Shown here: piece after piece, positions 33,501-44,401 of the stretch
How the letters are laid out: each line of letters opens with the position of its first letter
Position numbering within the stretch: the stretch's first letter is position 1
Assembly (NCBI GenBank): GCA_030248215.1
Contig: JASANG010003710.1
Coordinates: 293,802-357,801 of the forward strand
Reading direction: 5' to 3'
DNA: 64,000 nucleotides
DNA from: Enoplolaimus lenunculus
Taxonomy: Eukaryota > Nematoda > Enoplea > Enoplida > Thoracostomopsidae
Translations under genes and position numbers: made by a program
Notes under the pieces: generated by a model
The model's input: the letters and a program-made list of their open reading frames with translations, nothing else
Database searches by the model: none
What the model was told of the DNA's origin: nothing

Positions 33501-36500
33501 TATTACATTCATCACTGCCCGATTCGCCCTTCTCATGTTATTTAGCACCAACCTACATGCACCCCACGTCTTCATTTTATTATTTGCTTTGCCTATCTAA
33601 GCATTCCCGGAAAAAGTAATAAATGAATTGAATGAAATAAACCAAATAGAGGTTTTGACACAAAAATGTGTAAAATTTAGTTTTAGGTTTAATTAAATAA
33701 GCGTTCCAATGTTCCAAAATATTTGCTACATTCAAATTTGCATAAACTTAAACTAGCAAGACCAAAATATTCAAAAATTTCGCATAATTAGAGTCAGATA
33801 CCTTAAGATTTAGTAGAAAATTACTTATTCAATTCCTATGTTTCAGTTCGCAAAAAAATATTGAAAACTACCTTAAGGTCCCAATCTAATCATTCAACTA
33901 CGCCTAACTTTATTGTGCAATTGATTTTTTGCCAAATAAGCCAACTGAAATTAAACAGCGTACAAATTTTTCAGCAAACAATAAACTTGAAATTTTGTTT
34001 TATCTTTATTATGAATTCCAACATACTTAAAGCTACACTTTTGTCGCCTAAGGCATGTTTTCTTTCACTTAAAGCTTTCCAGCCCATTAAATTTCTCTCT
34101 TCTCCATACGACTTGTCTATCACCTCGTTAAGACTTTCGTTCCTTTCCGTAACATTTCGTATGTTCCGTTAACGTTTTCCCCGTCTTCCCGAAAGGCTTT
34201 TATTCCATTTCGTACGGCCCATTCCTGCTATATCTTTTTCTCTTTCATTAAAACCCTTCTTTATTATCCAGAAATTTACGTTATATATCGTGCAGCTTCC
34301 GGTTTGTCTTACTAAAACTTCCATTTCCTTCCATCAGTTACCTTTTGTTCCTAACAAAGACTTTCTTTTGTGCTACAACTTCCCAATCGGTTCCTAACAG
34401 ATTGTTTTCCTAAAATTCTTTCTTCCTAAAACTTGTTTTTCCAAACACTTTCTTTTTCTAAATGCTTCCGGTTTCCCTTCGGATTTCAATCCATTCACTA
34501 AGGTTTACCAATCTTTCCGTAAAACACCCTTTTCATCTGGACATTCGCTGGGTCCCGACAAAATTGTGGGTTTCAACCGGGGGGAAATATTGAGTAGGGT
34601 TAATGTTTACCGAGTAGGATACACATTTAACCATGCATGACCGATCGTGTATAATACCTTTATGTCAACATACCTCACACACTATCTATTGCATTATAAC
34701 TGAGAAATTAGAAGAATCCAAAAAAAGTAAGACTTTTAAGCCTGAAACATACTCAACCGGGAGACGAAATCCCAAGGGGAGTGGCTTTGAACAGGAGTGC
34801 AAATCGAGTTTGGGGGCTTTAACCGATTGAGGCCTCAACCCCCATAGTATCGAACGGTCAATTCATTTCCCAACTATTCGTTTCCCTCTCGTTTGTTTCA
34901 AAACACGAACAATTTCTGTGATTTTAGTTCCACAGCAAACCGTTAAAATGAACACTCTGTTCACGACACCGTGCGCTCTACTCTACCTGACCGAACTACA
35001 AAATAAGACGTTTTTCAAAGGGCCAATAGGGTATCCTGTGACGCCTATATGTCTGGCGCGACCCGCAGCTTTTAATTTTCCCAGCGCAGGCAGTGTTTCT
35101 TGCACAATTATCGAATCATCGCTAAGCGAAGCAAATTCCACATCGTGTATCTGTAAATTAATTTACTATAACTCTAAAGTATTCTGGAATATTCCATTTC
35201 CAGGTTACGTACACAAACCTACGTAATAATTATGATATAACAAAAATATAGATGTTCATTATTCTAAAATAACGCTGCGAGTTATTGCCATGTTGGACTA
35301 AATTTTAAAACTACGATTTAAATTTTTTACAACAAACACTTCAAAAATTTCAAACAAAATTCCACTATCATAATTTCTTTGGTTGATTATATAAGTATTA
35401 AATTGGTTCAGACATTTACCTAATATTGTATTAACAATTTATGCAACCAGCTACATAGGTTTGAGCTAAAAGCATCTGGCCGAAATTTCAAATATTTGAA
35501 TCTCACAAGATGGAACTAGAAGTCTTACATGGCAATAATTTTTTGTTATTTTCAAACATGAACATTTTCACCAAACCTCATTTTTCAATCAGCGACAGCA
35601 GTTTAGGCAATCATATTAAACACAAAAAATTTCAAAACGTTAAAACTGAATTTTGTGCAAAAATTCCTAAAATTTAATTTCACGTATTCAAATGTCGTAA
35701 TCTGAAAGGAAAAAAACACATTTACACATCGGAAAGCAAGAAACCAGCTGTCGCCAATTGAAAACTAAGTATAGATACTAGTTTTTACCAGAAAACGTCA
35801 TGCCTTGAATACAAATCCGCAATCAAGCAAAACAATACAAAAAACAACAAAAATTATTTATTAAATTTACAACTGAATCTGTTCAAAAATTTCAAAATTT
35901 ACCAAGTACATAATTTCAATTGATGTAGAATTTTGCGATTAAAAATTATTAATATAAAAAATCTCAAAACTAAAACTCGAGCTTTTCAAAATTAAACTTT
36001 TAATTTAAAAAAGTTCCCAGAAATCCCCAAAACTTAAATTCAACACAATTTCTGTTGTATACAAGGCTATGACTAATCTGGTTCAAACTCACTGCGTCCA
36101 ACAGCTAAGTATATATACCTTGCAGAAGACGAAAACACAAAACTTTTCAGTGTATCCAGGGGATATCCGCTAACACCAATATGTCGTACTTTGCCGTCAT
36201 TCTTCAATTTTTGTAACGCAGGTAGAGTTTCGCTGATTAAAATATCTTCTCCGCCCGATGAAAACTCAATGTCGTGGATCTATAAGTTTCAGTTTTTGTC
36301 TCGATTTTTTCGACTGTCTAACTTGCTGTCTGCTTTTATATTTTACAGACGTTATTCACGTTCTCAAATAATTGAAACATTTTCATACGGCACACAAGTA
36401 TTATATAAATGGCGAGCAACAACAATCAATGTGACCGGCTGGAGCTCTATTCATAACACCATAGCCATCACTCAACAATGCGGAATACTCACACCCACAT

Positions 36501-39500
36501 CGTTCAAAGCCAATTTAAAATAAAAAGCACTACATTTACTCACGCAATATCAAAATTTAATTCATATCTTGTCACCCGTTGGCTAATTTTATCAAAAACT
36601 CAATCGCAAGTAGTCTTCATATTAGTGAAAACAAAGTTTAAATTTTGGGCTCTCAGGTAGAGGGCAAGGACAACCCCATACTTTTGGTGAGGGTTGATAC
36701 CCCTCTTTTTTACAATGAGGCATCATGTAACTTCTACTTAATGTAATGCACACTTAAACGAAACCGATATCTGGTCGCCAGAATAGTAAAAAGTTTCAAT
36801 TCGGTTTTAGATTCGGCAAACATACTGAAGTTTCATAAACACTATGTGTATGCGTACCAACCCACTGAATCATGTTTCGAAAAATTTAGCACTTGCAGTA
36901 GTTTCAGATCTCAATCCAGGTTTTAGTGAATTTGAGTTTCAACATTTTAAAATATTCTCACCGCCTGCATAAAATTCGATATGCCGTAAAAACGAAGACG
37001 TCAAGTTGATACAGTTGTATTGTAATAATTGCATTTATCTATGAAAGATTTTCCGAAGTCAATGTTTGGAATGGGATTCGGATTCTGTAAAACCGTAACT
37101 AGTTCGTTTTTGAAATTAGAGAAATCGTGGGTGTGGCCCAACTGTTTTAGTCGGCCACGCTATTTACGCGTCGTCAAAAGTCGATGATAATTCTTTAAAG
37201 AAGAGTATGAACTTTACCTAACATTGCGTGAAACACAATATATCAGCGGTCGTGGTATTTTGGCGTTCCCTACCAAACCCGATCTTACCGACACCGACCC
37301 AGAAAAATATTAAAATTTTCAAAATGAATTATATATATCTGATGTTTTTTCATATTTTTTGCGTTTTTGACAGTTTTTGTTTATTTCAGTTTTTTTGCGT
37401 TTATTCAGAATATATGCCCGTAAGTATTGCGTACAGGGTGCAACCGGAATTCCGGTTCCGGTTCCGGCATTTTTTCACCTTCCGGTTCCGGTTCCGGTAA
37501 ATTTTTACCGGATTTAAAAATTCCGGTATTATAATTTGGCCGTTTTCTTCACTTTGTTAATTTTTAAGAATGTCTTTTGAAAGCCACTTGTACTCCGAAT
37601 ATAAGCCATTGATGGTGGATTTCACTTCAGTCGATGATGAAAATCTAAAATACAACAAATAAAATAAAACCTATGTTCGACTAAGGTTATTTCACAAATA
37701 ATAGAGCAAAAAATAAGATTAAAATGAAATTTTTGGTGAAATGCATTTTTCACTTTCCGGTTCCGGTTCCGGTAAAATTTTCAAATTCCGGTTCCGGTAA
37801 ATTGTAATTCCGGTTGCACCCTGATTGCGTAACCATGAAATGACATAATTCCACACAAAAATTTTATTTATCAGCCGTCACTTACTTTAACAATTGTCAT
37901 ACAGTTGCTCAAACATCGACTTATGATCTCGGTTCCAAACTACCGAGCGTCAAGAAAACAAGACCGAGACATGCCAAATACCGAGACTTGACGAACCGAG
38001 ACTCCCGTCCCTGATCAGCGAAAGTCTGCGGCGAAGCATTAGTGTAGCAGGTTAAATTACTAAAAAATTCGAGCGATATCCCCCATAAATGAATGGGATT
38101 GGCAACAAAGCAATGCGTTCTAGACACATTCTTTTCTACACAGTGTGTACCCGGTTGCATGTATTTGTTAAAAAGCGATTTTCCGCTCTTGGTATTGTTA
38201 TACAATCTAGAACAGTACCTGAATGAGATCAACATAATCAACGCCCAAACGCTCAAGACTTCTTGAAAATTCAGCTAAAACGCGTTCCGCAGAATAATCA
38301 AACATCGTTGCTAAATCTGGTCCGTACCGGCCAACTTTGGTCGCAAGATAATACGATTGGCGTGGAATTGATTTTAAAATCTTAAAAAATACACTGCACC
38401 ACATTTAAGTTTAGTTACAGATAGCGAACGTTATGACTAGTACGTATGTAACACCTATCATCAGTTAGTAATAAATTTTCAATTAAGCGGAAAATAATAT
38501 CAGTGAATCTCGAATTTTGCATAGTACCAAGGTAAATTTAATCCAAGTGACGTGCTAAAATTAGACCCTCATTATTCTTGATTGAATGTTACAGGATCGT
38601 AGATAAATTAGTCCAATAACGCTGTTAACCAGTAGGATCAATCGCCACTAATTGTAAGAAGAGGAATCGGAGCGAATATAAGTAGGTGTCCGTTCAATCA
38701 CTGAGAAAACCACAGGATAATACAATCACTTAGCTACCTTTCCTAAACATTCTTCCGATTTTCCAGCACCATAAAAAGGCGCCGTGTCAATCAAATTGAT
38801 CCCTGACCGTATTGCTGTATGAACCACTTCAGAAGCTATGTTAAAATCCATTTCACCGTAGATGTTACCGAAAGGACATCCACCTGAAACCATACCATTA
38901 GTGTGCAACCGGAATTCAGATTCCGATTAGAATTCTGATTCAAAACGAGTTTCGATTCCGATTTCAATTAAATATGCTCATTAATACATCCTCGGATACC
39001 AATTTTAACCGGCAATCAGTCAAGATATTAGAAAGGGCAACACCGAATAAATATAAATCGAAAACAGGTATACCTATAGTTCAACGACGATTTTTTATAT
39101 TAAATGAAAATACGTAACGTGACTCACACAACAAAACTACGAGGAAGACAAAACTTTTGTATGCTTTTAGTAGAGACGTTCTGGGGTCAGCAAAATACAC
39201 AAAACTTCAAATTTTACGTGCCGTTTCGTAAGCATGTAACTGAGAGTACGATACCGTTAGCGTTAATGCATTTTTTATTTGCCATATCGCGTCACGCGAC
39301 ATTTTGCGTATGGCAATGTAATAAAATTACTGTGCTGCATTCAGATTCTAGTTAAATCGCGCAACGGACATTTTTTTCTGGAATCGTTCATGGTACTGTA
39401 TGGCCCCGGGGCATCTCTAGTTTTTAATACCTTTGTGTTATTCTAGCATAATAAATTGTTGTATCTGCTCAGACTTACCGGTTATATATAATTTATAATG

Positions 39501-39864
39501 TAAAATAATTCATAAATAAAAAACAACAAATGCAATTGACATCATCCGTTTATTTTATTGCGAACGTAGAGCAGAAAAACGGGAACTATTTTTCCTTTGA
39601 TCTCGGTTTGAAACCTACCGAGACTCAGAAAAACGAGACCGAGAACAAGACCCCGCACATTCCTCGAGAGCACACGGATGAACAGTAGTCCAGAACGGAT
39701 ATGACATACTGTGGTAAACAAAAGTGTATATATCTTGATTGATTACCAAGGCCAACTTTGGAAACAATCATATCAGTTTTGCCCAATTGCGAATAGTTCA
39801 TTTGTTCTACAGCAGCCGCATCATGAAACCCTGGAACGTACGTAGATGGATACACACTAACCAT
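30523..39864 (-). CDS. aldo-keto reductase (L-galactose dehydrogenase-like animal group), nine exons with a duplicated exon 4
   Basis: The coding exons on - are 39747-39864, 38738-38883, 38219-38380, 36119-36279 (4a) or 34987-35150 (4b), 33077-33179, 32003-32134, 31667-31752, 31273-31365 and 30523-30601. All have GT-AG borders and phases that join into 359 aa (4a) or 360 aa (4b), close to the family length. The start is the Met of MVSVYPSTYVPGFHDAAAV, an N-end typical of animal members. Motifs in order: MNYSQLGKTDMIVSKVGLG, INLIDTAPFYGAGKSEE (catalytic Asp72, Tyr77), YYLATKVGRYG (Lys103), IHDIEF (His144), RHIGVSGYP, SIITYCRATL, HIGVINASPTAMGLLS and TTTLIGVNN. All four catalytic residues are present. 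The enzyme should use NAD(P)H on a carbonyl or sugar substrate in the cytosol; the substrate is unknown. The last exon is the weakest part, as two acceptors are open. Confidence 0.9.
30708..30845. repeat. right half of a family A element, inverted
   Basis: GGCCAATGTTACTTTAAGGG, GTAACAGTAGATTAAGCG, CCTAAG units, then AATCTAAACCTACTCTTT. It lies in the last intron of the reductase. Other copies continue TATAGACC..., which here is found inverted at 29301-29353. Confidence 0.75.
31870..31915. repeat. family F half-site in reductase intron
   Basis: CTGAAAACGTATTACTATCT followed by GGTGATAGGTAATTC. A second half-site, ACACCTATCATCAGTTAGTA, is at about 38450 in another intron of the gene. Confidence 0.4.
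32650..32730. repeat. family E left end in reductase intron 5
   Basis: CAGGGTGCAACCGAAATTCC followed by ATTCCGATTAAAATTTCG iterations. No right end with a duplication is seen, so the element is truncated. Confidence 0.55.
33291..33575 (-). other. open frame of 94 codons in a reductase intron, unassigned
   Basis: The frame starts MKTWGACRLVLNN and includes TAIFGCSQIQCVSSYL. It has no stop for 94 codons in AT-rich DNA. I recognise no domain. It lies between exon 4b and exon 5 and ends about 110 bases upstream, in transcript order, of the exon 5 acceptor. It may be a repeat fragment or chance. Confidence 0.25.
34140..34560. other. pyrimidine-rich tract (+ strand) in reductase intron
   Basis: About 400 bp with many CTTTCC / TTCC words on + lie between exon 4b and exon 5. 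On the transcribed strand the tract is therefore purine-rich. It has no open frame of note. Confidence 0.5.
34987..35150 (-). CDS. reductase alternative exon 4b
   Basis: This 164-nt exon, IHDVEFASLSDD, VQETLPALGKLK and RHIGVTGYPIGPLK, aligns over its whole length with exon 4a (about 31 of 53 residues identical, one extra residue). It has the same start and end phases. Acceptor TTTACAG|ATA, donor GTCAG|GTAGAG. It also keeps the catalytic His. Between the copies (35151-36118) I see only AT-rich intron. Confidence 0.88.
36119..36279 (-). CDS. reductase alternative exon 4a
   Basis: This 161-nt exon codes residues 143-196 of the 4a form: IHDIEFSSGGED, ISETLPALQKLK and RHIGVSGYPLDTLK. It carries the catalytic His (second residue). 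Acceptor ACTTATAG|ATC, donor GCAAG|GTATAT, ending in phase 2. It is the first of two homologous copies in transcript order. Confidence 0.9.
37434..37823. mobile_element. hAT-like miniature element (family E) with perfect 8-bp duplication
   Basis: It starts CAGGGTGCAACCGGAATTCC and ends with GGTTGCACCCTG. The 8 bases ATTGCGTA stand on both sides (37426-37433 and 37824-37831). Both ends carry tandem TTCCGG words, while the middle is AT-rich. It lies in the reductase intron between exons 3 and 4a. Confidence 0.9.
37912..38015. repeat. ACCGAGAC-word repeat, also at 39598-39660
   Basis: TGATCTCGGTTCCAAACTAC then AAGACCGAGACATGCC and CCGAGACTTGACG. The related block near 39600 has GATCTCGGTTTGAAACCTAC. 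Both lie in reductase introns. The family is not one of the named ones. Confidence 0.45.
38905..38970. repeat. family E fragment in reductase intron 1
   Basis: GTGCAACCGGAATTCAGATT followed by ATTCCGATT words; one end only. Confidence 0.5.
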
Positions 39865-41400
39865 TGCTTTCCCGACGTATATACGTAGGTATATTTGTAA
39901 ACAAGTTTAGTACATTTCTAAAAGCCAGCACTGCCTTAAGTGTACAGATCATTAGGTATGAGACACCAGTTATCAATTATTAACAATCGATAATTACTCT
40001 TTTAACAAAGCTGTATTATATTAAGGTTAGCAATGTGGATATGGAAAGAGAAAGACGAATAAAGGATATTAGTACGAAACAGTTGAGAGTGTAAAGCTTA
40101 GCTACATTAGCTTAAAAACTTTCAGTCTGGCATTTTGTATCTGCAGTTTGCGCTCGGTTTGCCTCTGGGAATTGACAAAGTAGTGTAGATATTTGAAAAA
40201 GGTTTATCGAATTTTGCTTGGATTTTATCAAGGTTTTCGCAACGAACCTAAGAATCAGTAAGTGTGCTCTATTGCATTTGGAATATAATGATTCATATGT
40301 GGCGATCTTTTTATGTTGTTTCGGACGCGGCGCGTTGGGCGCCGGTGTTCGCATTGTCTAACAGTGTGTCCAACAGGGGCGTCGGTGTACGGAACCGCTA
40401 TCGCTCATAAGGAACGCGCAACAGTTTATTCTGAAGCTATACGTAATAAATACCAAAGTCAATACGGAAATAACCTAGGCTTAGATACGAAGTAACCAAA
40501 GGTGTATGTCTAAATATCTGTGTATAAATATAACCGTGTTTTGTATTACTTGTAAAAACGTTCTTTAGTAAATTCTTAAAACCGGACGTGCCGTTGGTGA
40601 AGAGCGATCGTGCTTGGCCCTTTACTTGAAAATTCGACAAACATGATCGGTACAAGAAGTTATTGCAAAGACCGCATGGCGTTCGTTTTCCTAAACTTTA
40701 GACAAAACTTCGAACAGGGTTCGTGTAGTGTGTAAAAAGTTATTAACTATGGACTGAAACCACGCCAATCACAACTCAGCTTAATTTCGCCCCAAACGTT
40801 ACGCTACGAAGCTCTGGTTCAGTAGCGCGACCTTTGATCGATTTACTCATAACCCACATCCCGTATGAAACCAATAATTGCAAATATTATAACAATGCTT
40901 AACTGGCGATGCTATAAATAATTAATTACTATGCCGTTAATTTCCGTATAATGAACTGCTTGCTTTTGTTCAATTACGATGCAGCTAACTGGTGTGTTCA
41001 CAAAAGGCACTGACTCGCACACAAAAACACTCCATAAATTCCCCGCGAAAAACTCTTCAAAATTGTATTAAGTGACAATTCTAATCACATTATAATCGAC
41101 TCAAAATATCTGGTAGAAAACTGAACCATGATTATGAAGTTTGGCTACCCCAGCACCCATTTATAAATCCTAATCTCACCTTCAAGCTGCGCCAAGCCTA
41201 ACGTAAGATCTATGAGAGACTAGGTAGAGACAAGGCCTCCATTTAAGGATTGGCATTGGATTTGGTTTCAGATTTAATTGTGTTTTTTTTCATTTGAAAT
41301 ATAACACTCTACCACTGCGCAACGCAACCAGCTTCTTCAACTACTTTTGTCGCCGACTATGTCTGTGAGAAAATGGGGCATAATTTGACTCATTTTCTGT
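39865..41400. other. 5' flank of the reductase, nothing else recognised
   Basis: AT-rich sequence upstream of the reductase start. I find no second gene. An AACAGGGGCGTCGG word at about 40371 is an isolated match to repeat ends. Confidence 0.4.
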
Positions 41401-41424
41401 TATGTTTGTTAGTTGAATTGGAAA

Positions 41425-41515
41425 CAGGGGACCTTTAGAGCGGGGATCGAACTCTCCGCCTACGGATCCTTAAGCGAACACTGTACCTTCCCACCACGCA
41501 GCTCGCCGGTCCAAC
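41425..41515 (-). mobile_element. tRNA-derived SINE head, reverse strand
   Basis: On - the sequence reads GGACCGGCGAGCTGCGTGGT (A-box arm) and, about 50 bases on, GGAGAGTTCGATCCCCGC (B box). A shorter copy of the B-box part, GAGAGGTCGATTCCCGC, is at 41790-41825. The acceptor arms do not pair, so this is a SINE remnant. Confidence 0.5.
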
Positions 41516-42550
41516 TGCTTTTATCGTCGAATATATGTGTCGACCGTATGCTGTCGGAAAGCATAGTATACAATGTGCATTGCATACATATATTGTATAT
41601 GCACCAGAACAAGCATGTCTCACATGCTTACAAGTTCCAATTTTCAACAAGGTCGTCGTCCACCCTATTTTTGACTGGATATCATGTTCAAAGCGCGGCG
41701 ATTAACCATTTCGCTCACGGTGTAGCCCAAATGTCAGTCTAGGTAGGAACCGAACTTCAGGCCTTTCAACTTAGCAGCTGGAAAAGCGGGCCTGCAAAGC
41801 GGGAATCGACCTCTCCGCCTACGGATTGTCGGGTGGGGCCCATTGTGCACTCTGTGTCACACTGGTGCCCACTCTCGGCCTCCCTTGTCCTCATGGCTAT
41901 GTCGTTTCTTTGGCATGCAATCTCAAACCCGTCTCAGTCTCTGTCCGAGTATCGTGATTTATATAACCGGTATCATTTTGGTCTTGTCATATCACTTGCT
42001 CATTTGGCAAACATTGTGCTTTTATAAAACTTATTTCATTTCCGGTTAAGTTTACTTATGTCATTTGCGTGCATTATTATATATTTCATATCATTATTAC
42101 AGGTACTGAAACCCTATTTCCTACTAAATTCTATGCATTTAGTTCAATGCGCAATCCCATTTCTGCTAATTCTCTCTCCTTTTGCCCTTTTGTGCCAATT
42201 TCTACGTCATATTTCTTGTAGTCTTATATGTGGTTATTTTCATGTTTTCAGGAGTCCCTTTCCTATTTCCTACTAATTTTCAGGTGCTCATTCCATTTCG
42301 CACCTCTGTTTTTCCCAATTTTGCCCCATTTGTGTCTATTTTCTCGCCTTGACGGAGTATTAAAAAGTAATAATTCCGAATCGGCATATTTTGGTTGATC
42401 GTAGTGGTAATTTTTAGACCTGGGATATAAGTATTTGCTATTTTCGTACTGTATGTCTCCAACTGTTTCTATCGTCGACTATATGTCGACCGTATGCTGC
42501 CGGCAATCATACTACACAATGTGTATTGCAGATATATCACATATGCAGCA
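41516..42550. repeat. pair of about 85-bp direct repeats around a pyrimidine-rich spacer
   Basis: 41521-41605 and 42468-42547 share GTCGACCGTATGCTG, a CAT.CTA.ACAATGTG block and ATTGCA, in the same orientation. The 860 bp between is C/T-rich and holds a SINE fragment, with no recognised gene. The frames at 41833-42276 look compositional. Confidence 0.5.
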
Positions 42551-42834
42551 GCAGTTGTAGTTTCAGCATATACCTAGCTACGTGATTAACTCGCCCAAGC
42601 ATAAACAGCTGGATCAAAAATTAACTAACAGCAATATAATTGACGCGGCATCAAGTACAATGTAGCAATATGGTAAGCAACAGATATGCAAAATGCCAAA
42701 TAGCGACGCTGGCATAATAATAATAATAATAATTTCAAGTATGCTAACTTTAGGTTCCAAATTTCCCTACGAACGAAAAATCTAGCAGAATTTTAATGCG
42801 CAAAACAGGCTAGATATAAAATTGAAGGAAAAGA

Positions 42835-42985
42835 GGTGACCAACACATGATGATAGCAGACAAATACGACTTTTTGAATATGATATAGAGTCTATTAGCT
42901 GACAAAATGATAACGAATAGACTAGGGACAAAACGTGTCCCATGCTGCCTCGATTATAACATAACCCCGCATAAAATGGGGAACG
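42835..42985. repeat. family G fragment
   Basis: AGCAGACAAATACGACTTTT, then ACGTGTCCCATGCTGCCTCG. The inverse of this segment is at about 44060-44210. Confidence 0.6.
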
Positions 42986-42999
42986 GGGACCGTAGGCAG

Positions 43000-43360
43000 A
43001 GTGTAACCGGATATCCGTTTCCGTTTGCGTTTTCGGTAAAAATCAGTGTCCATTTCTGTTTCCGTTTTTGCTACAGAAATAACGGAAATTATGCTATTTT
43101 TACGTTCAAAATTAATTATAAAGTCACCTAACTTGCAATATTTATTGACAGATATATGCTGCAATTGTATGAAATGAAATGAAAATCACGAAATCCACCC
43201 AAAGTCTTAAACATTTCGAAGCATCCGCCATTTTTTTCTTTAATATTTTTGAAAAACCAGTGAATATATACACGCCTCAATTGGGTTGGCAGAAAAATAC
43301 ATCATTTTTTAAACTTTTATACTTGAACATCTGTTTTGCATTTCCGTTTCCGTTATCTTT
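43000..43360. repeat. E-type variant with CCGTTTCCG words
   Basis: GTGTAACCGGATATCCGTTT at the left and TTTCCGTTTCCGTTATC near 43340, with GGAAAT/ATTTCC iterations. The ends are not clear enough to call a duplication. Confidence 0.45.
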
Positions 43361-43436
43361 AATAGTGTCTCCTCTCGCCAAAGTAGTCCAACGGTGCTGA
43401 AAAGTATGCTACATTGCATACAAATCGTTCGTTTAA

Positions 43437-43921
43437 TGGGTCATCCAAGTATACTGTATACGCTACTGTAAAAAATTGTCCCCACGTACGAGCCCCTAAG
43501 TCTATAGTTTTATTGTTTCCAAATTACATGTCCAAATATCACTCATATTCTGTGTAGACCCTGCTGACAACTCGCACTCTTTCTAAACGACCTGTGCTTG
43601 GTCACGTTTCCGTCCATACCCATGCTAAATTGTCAATACGTTAAGGACAACTGTTTTGTCCAGAGTCTGTCAGAAGGGACTCAACTTATTTGATAGGGTC
43701 TGTTCGAAGGAGCTCGTATTATTGTCAGACACTGTGTCCAGACAGTACCTATATTGTCCTTAGTCCCTTCGAAGGACCTGCTGCCAAAACCTACTATAGC
43801 TAATTACATCTTCTGTGAAGTCCTTATAGCATTAAGGACATTGTCGTTTTGTCCCGTCCTTAAAATCAGGTATGTGGACAATTTTTTAGAGTAGCGTAGA
43901 CAGCATTGCGTGGATGACCCA
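43437..43921. mobile_element. miniature element L with TAA duplication (PIF/Harbinger-like)
   Basis: It starts TGGGTCATCCAAGTATACTG and ends with the inverse of TGGGTCATCCACGCAATG. The inverted ends extend about 45 bp, including ACGCTACT and AAAAAATTGTCC. TAA stands on both sides (43434-43436, 43922-43924). The inside repeats GGGAC / GTCCTT and GAAGG words. A 3-bp TAA duplication suggests the PIF/Harbinger group; this is inference. Confidence 0.75.
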
Positions 43922-43924
43922 TAA

Positions 43925-44345
43925 TCAAACAGGAGTTCCAGCTGCATCCCCACTTCATTTCTCATATATCAATAAAACTACAAATGCTCTTTGTATATTT
44001 TTTCTCTCGCAAGTTTTTGGCCACCTCTCTCGTGTCATCTTTAAAACAAACATGTGTTGCGGGGTTCACGTTATAACCGGGGCAGCTTGGGATACATTTT
44101 ATTCCTATTCGCCTATTGGGTAACATTTTGTCTGCTAATAGACTCTATATCATATTCAAAACTCGTATTTGTCTGCTTTCATCATCTGTAGGTCACCTTT
44201 TGTCCTTCAATATCATGTGATATTCGACGTATTGTCAGCGAATATCATATTGATATATTTTCAAATGTCTGCATACTTGAGGTAACATACCCAAATTGTC
44301 ATGTTGAATTTTCATATACTAGAATTTGAAATTTGAATTTTTGAA
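43925..44345. repeat. family G element, reverse
   Basis: GGGGTTCACGTTATAACC, CGTATTTGTCTGCTTTC, AATATCATGTGATATTCG, TTGAATTTTTGAATTATG. This is the inverse order of the copy at 13845-14345. Confidence 0.6.
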
Positions 44346-44401
44346 TTATGACACTGCTTTTTTAAGCGGTTTTGTAGCGGAAATGAATTTGCAAACGTGT
44401 A

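Noticed and set aside
41516-42550. Direct repeats as ends of a retrovirus-like element
   Set aside because: The repeats are only about 85 bp, the spacer has no recognisable protein domain, and no terminal dinucleotides or primer site are evident.
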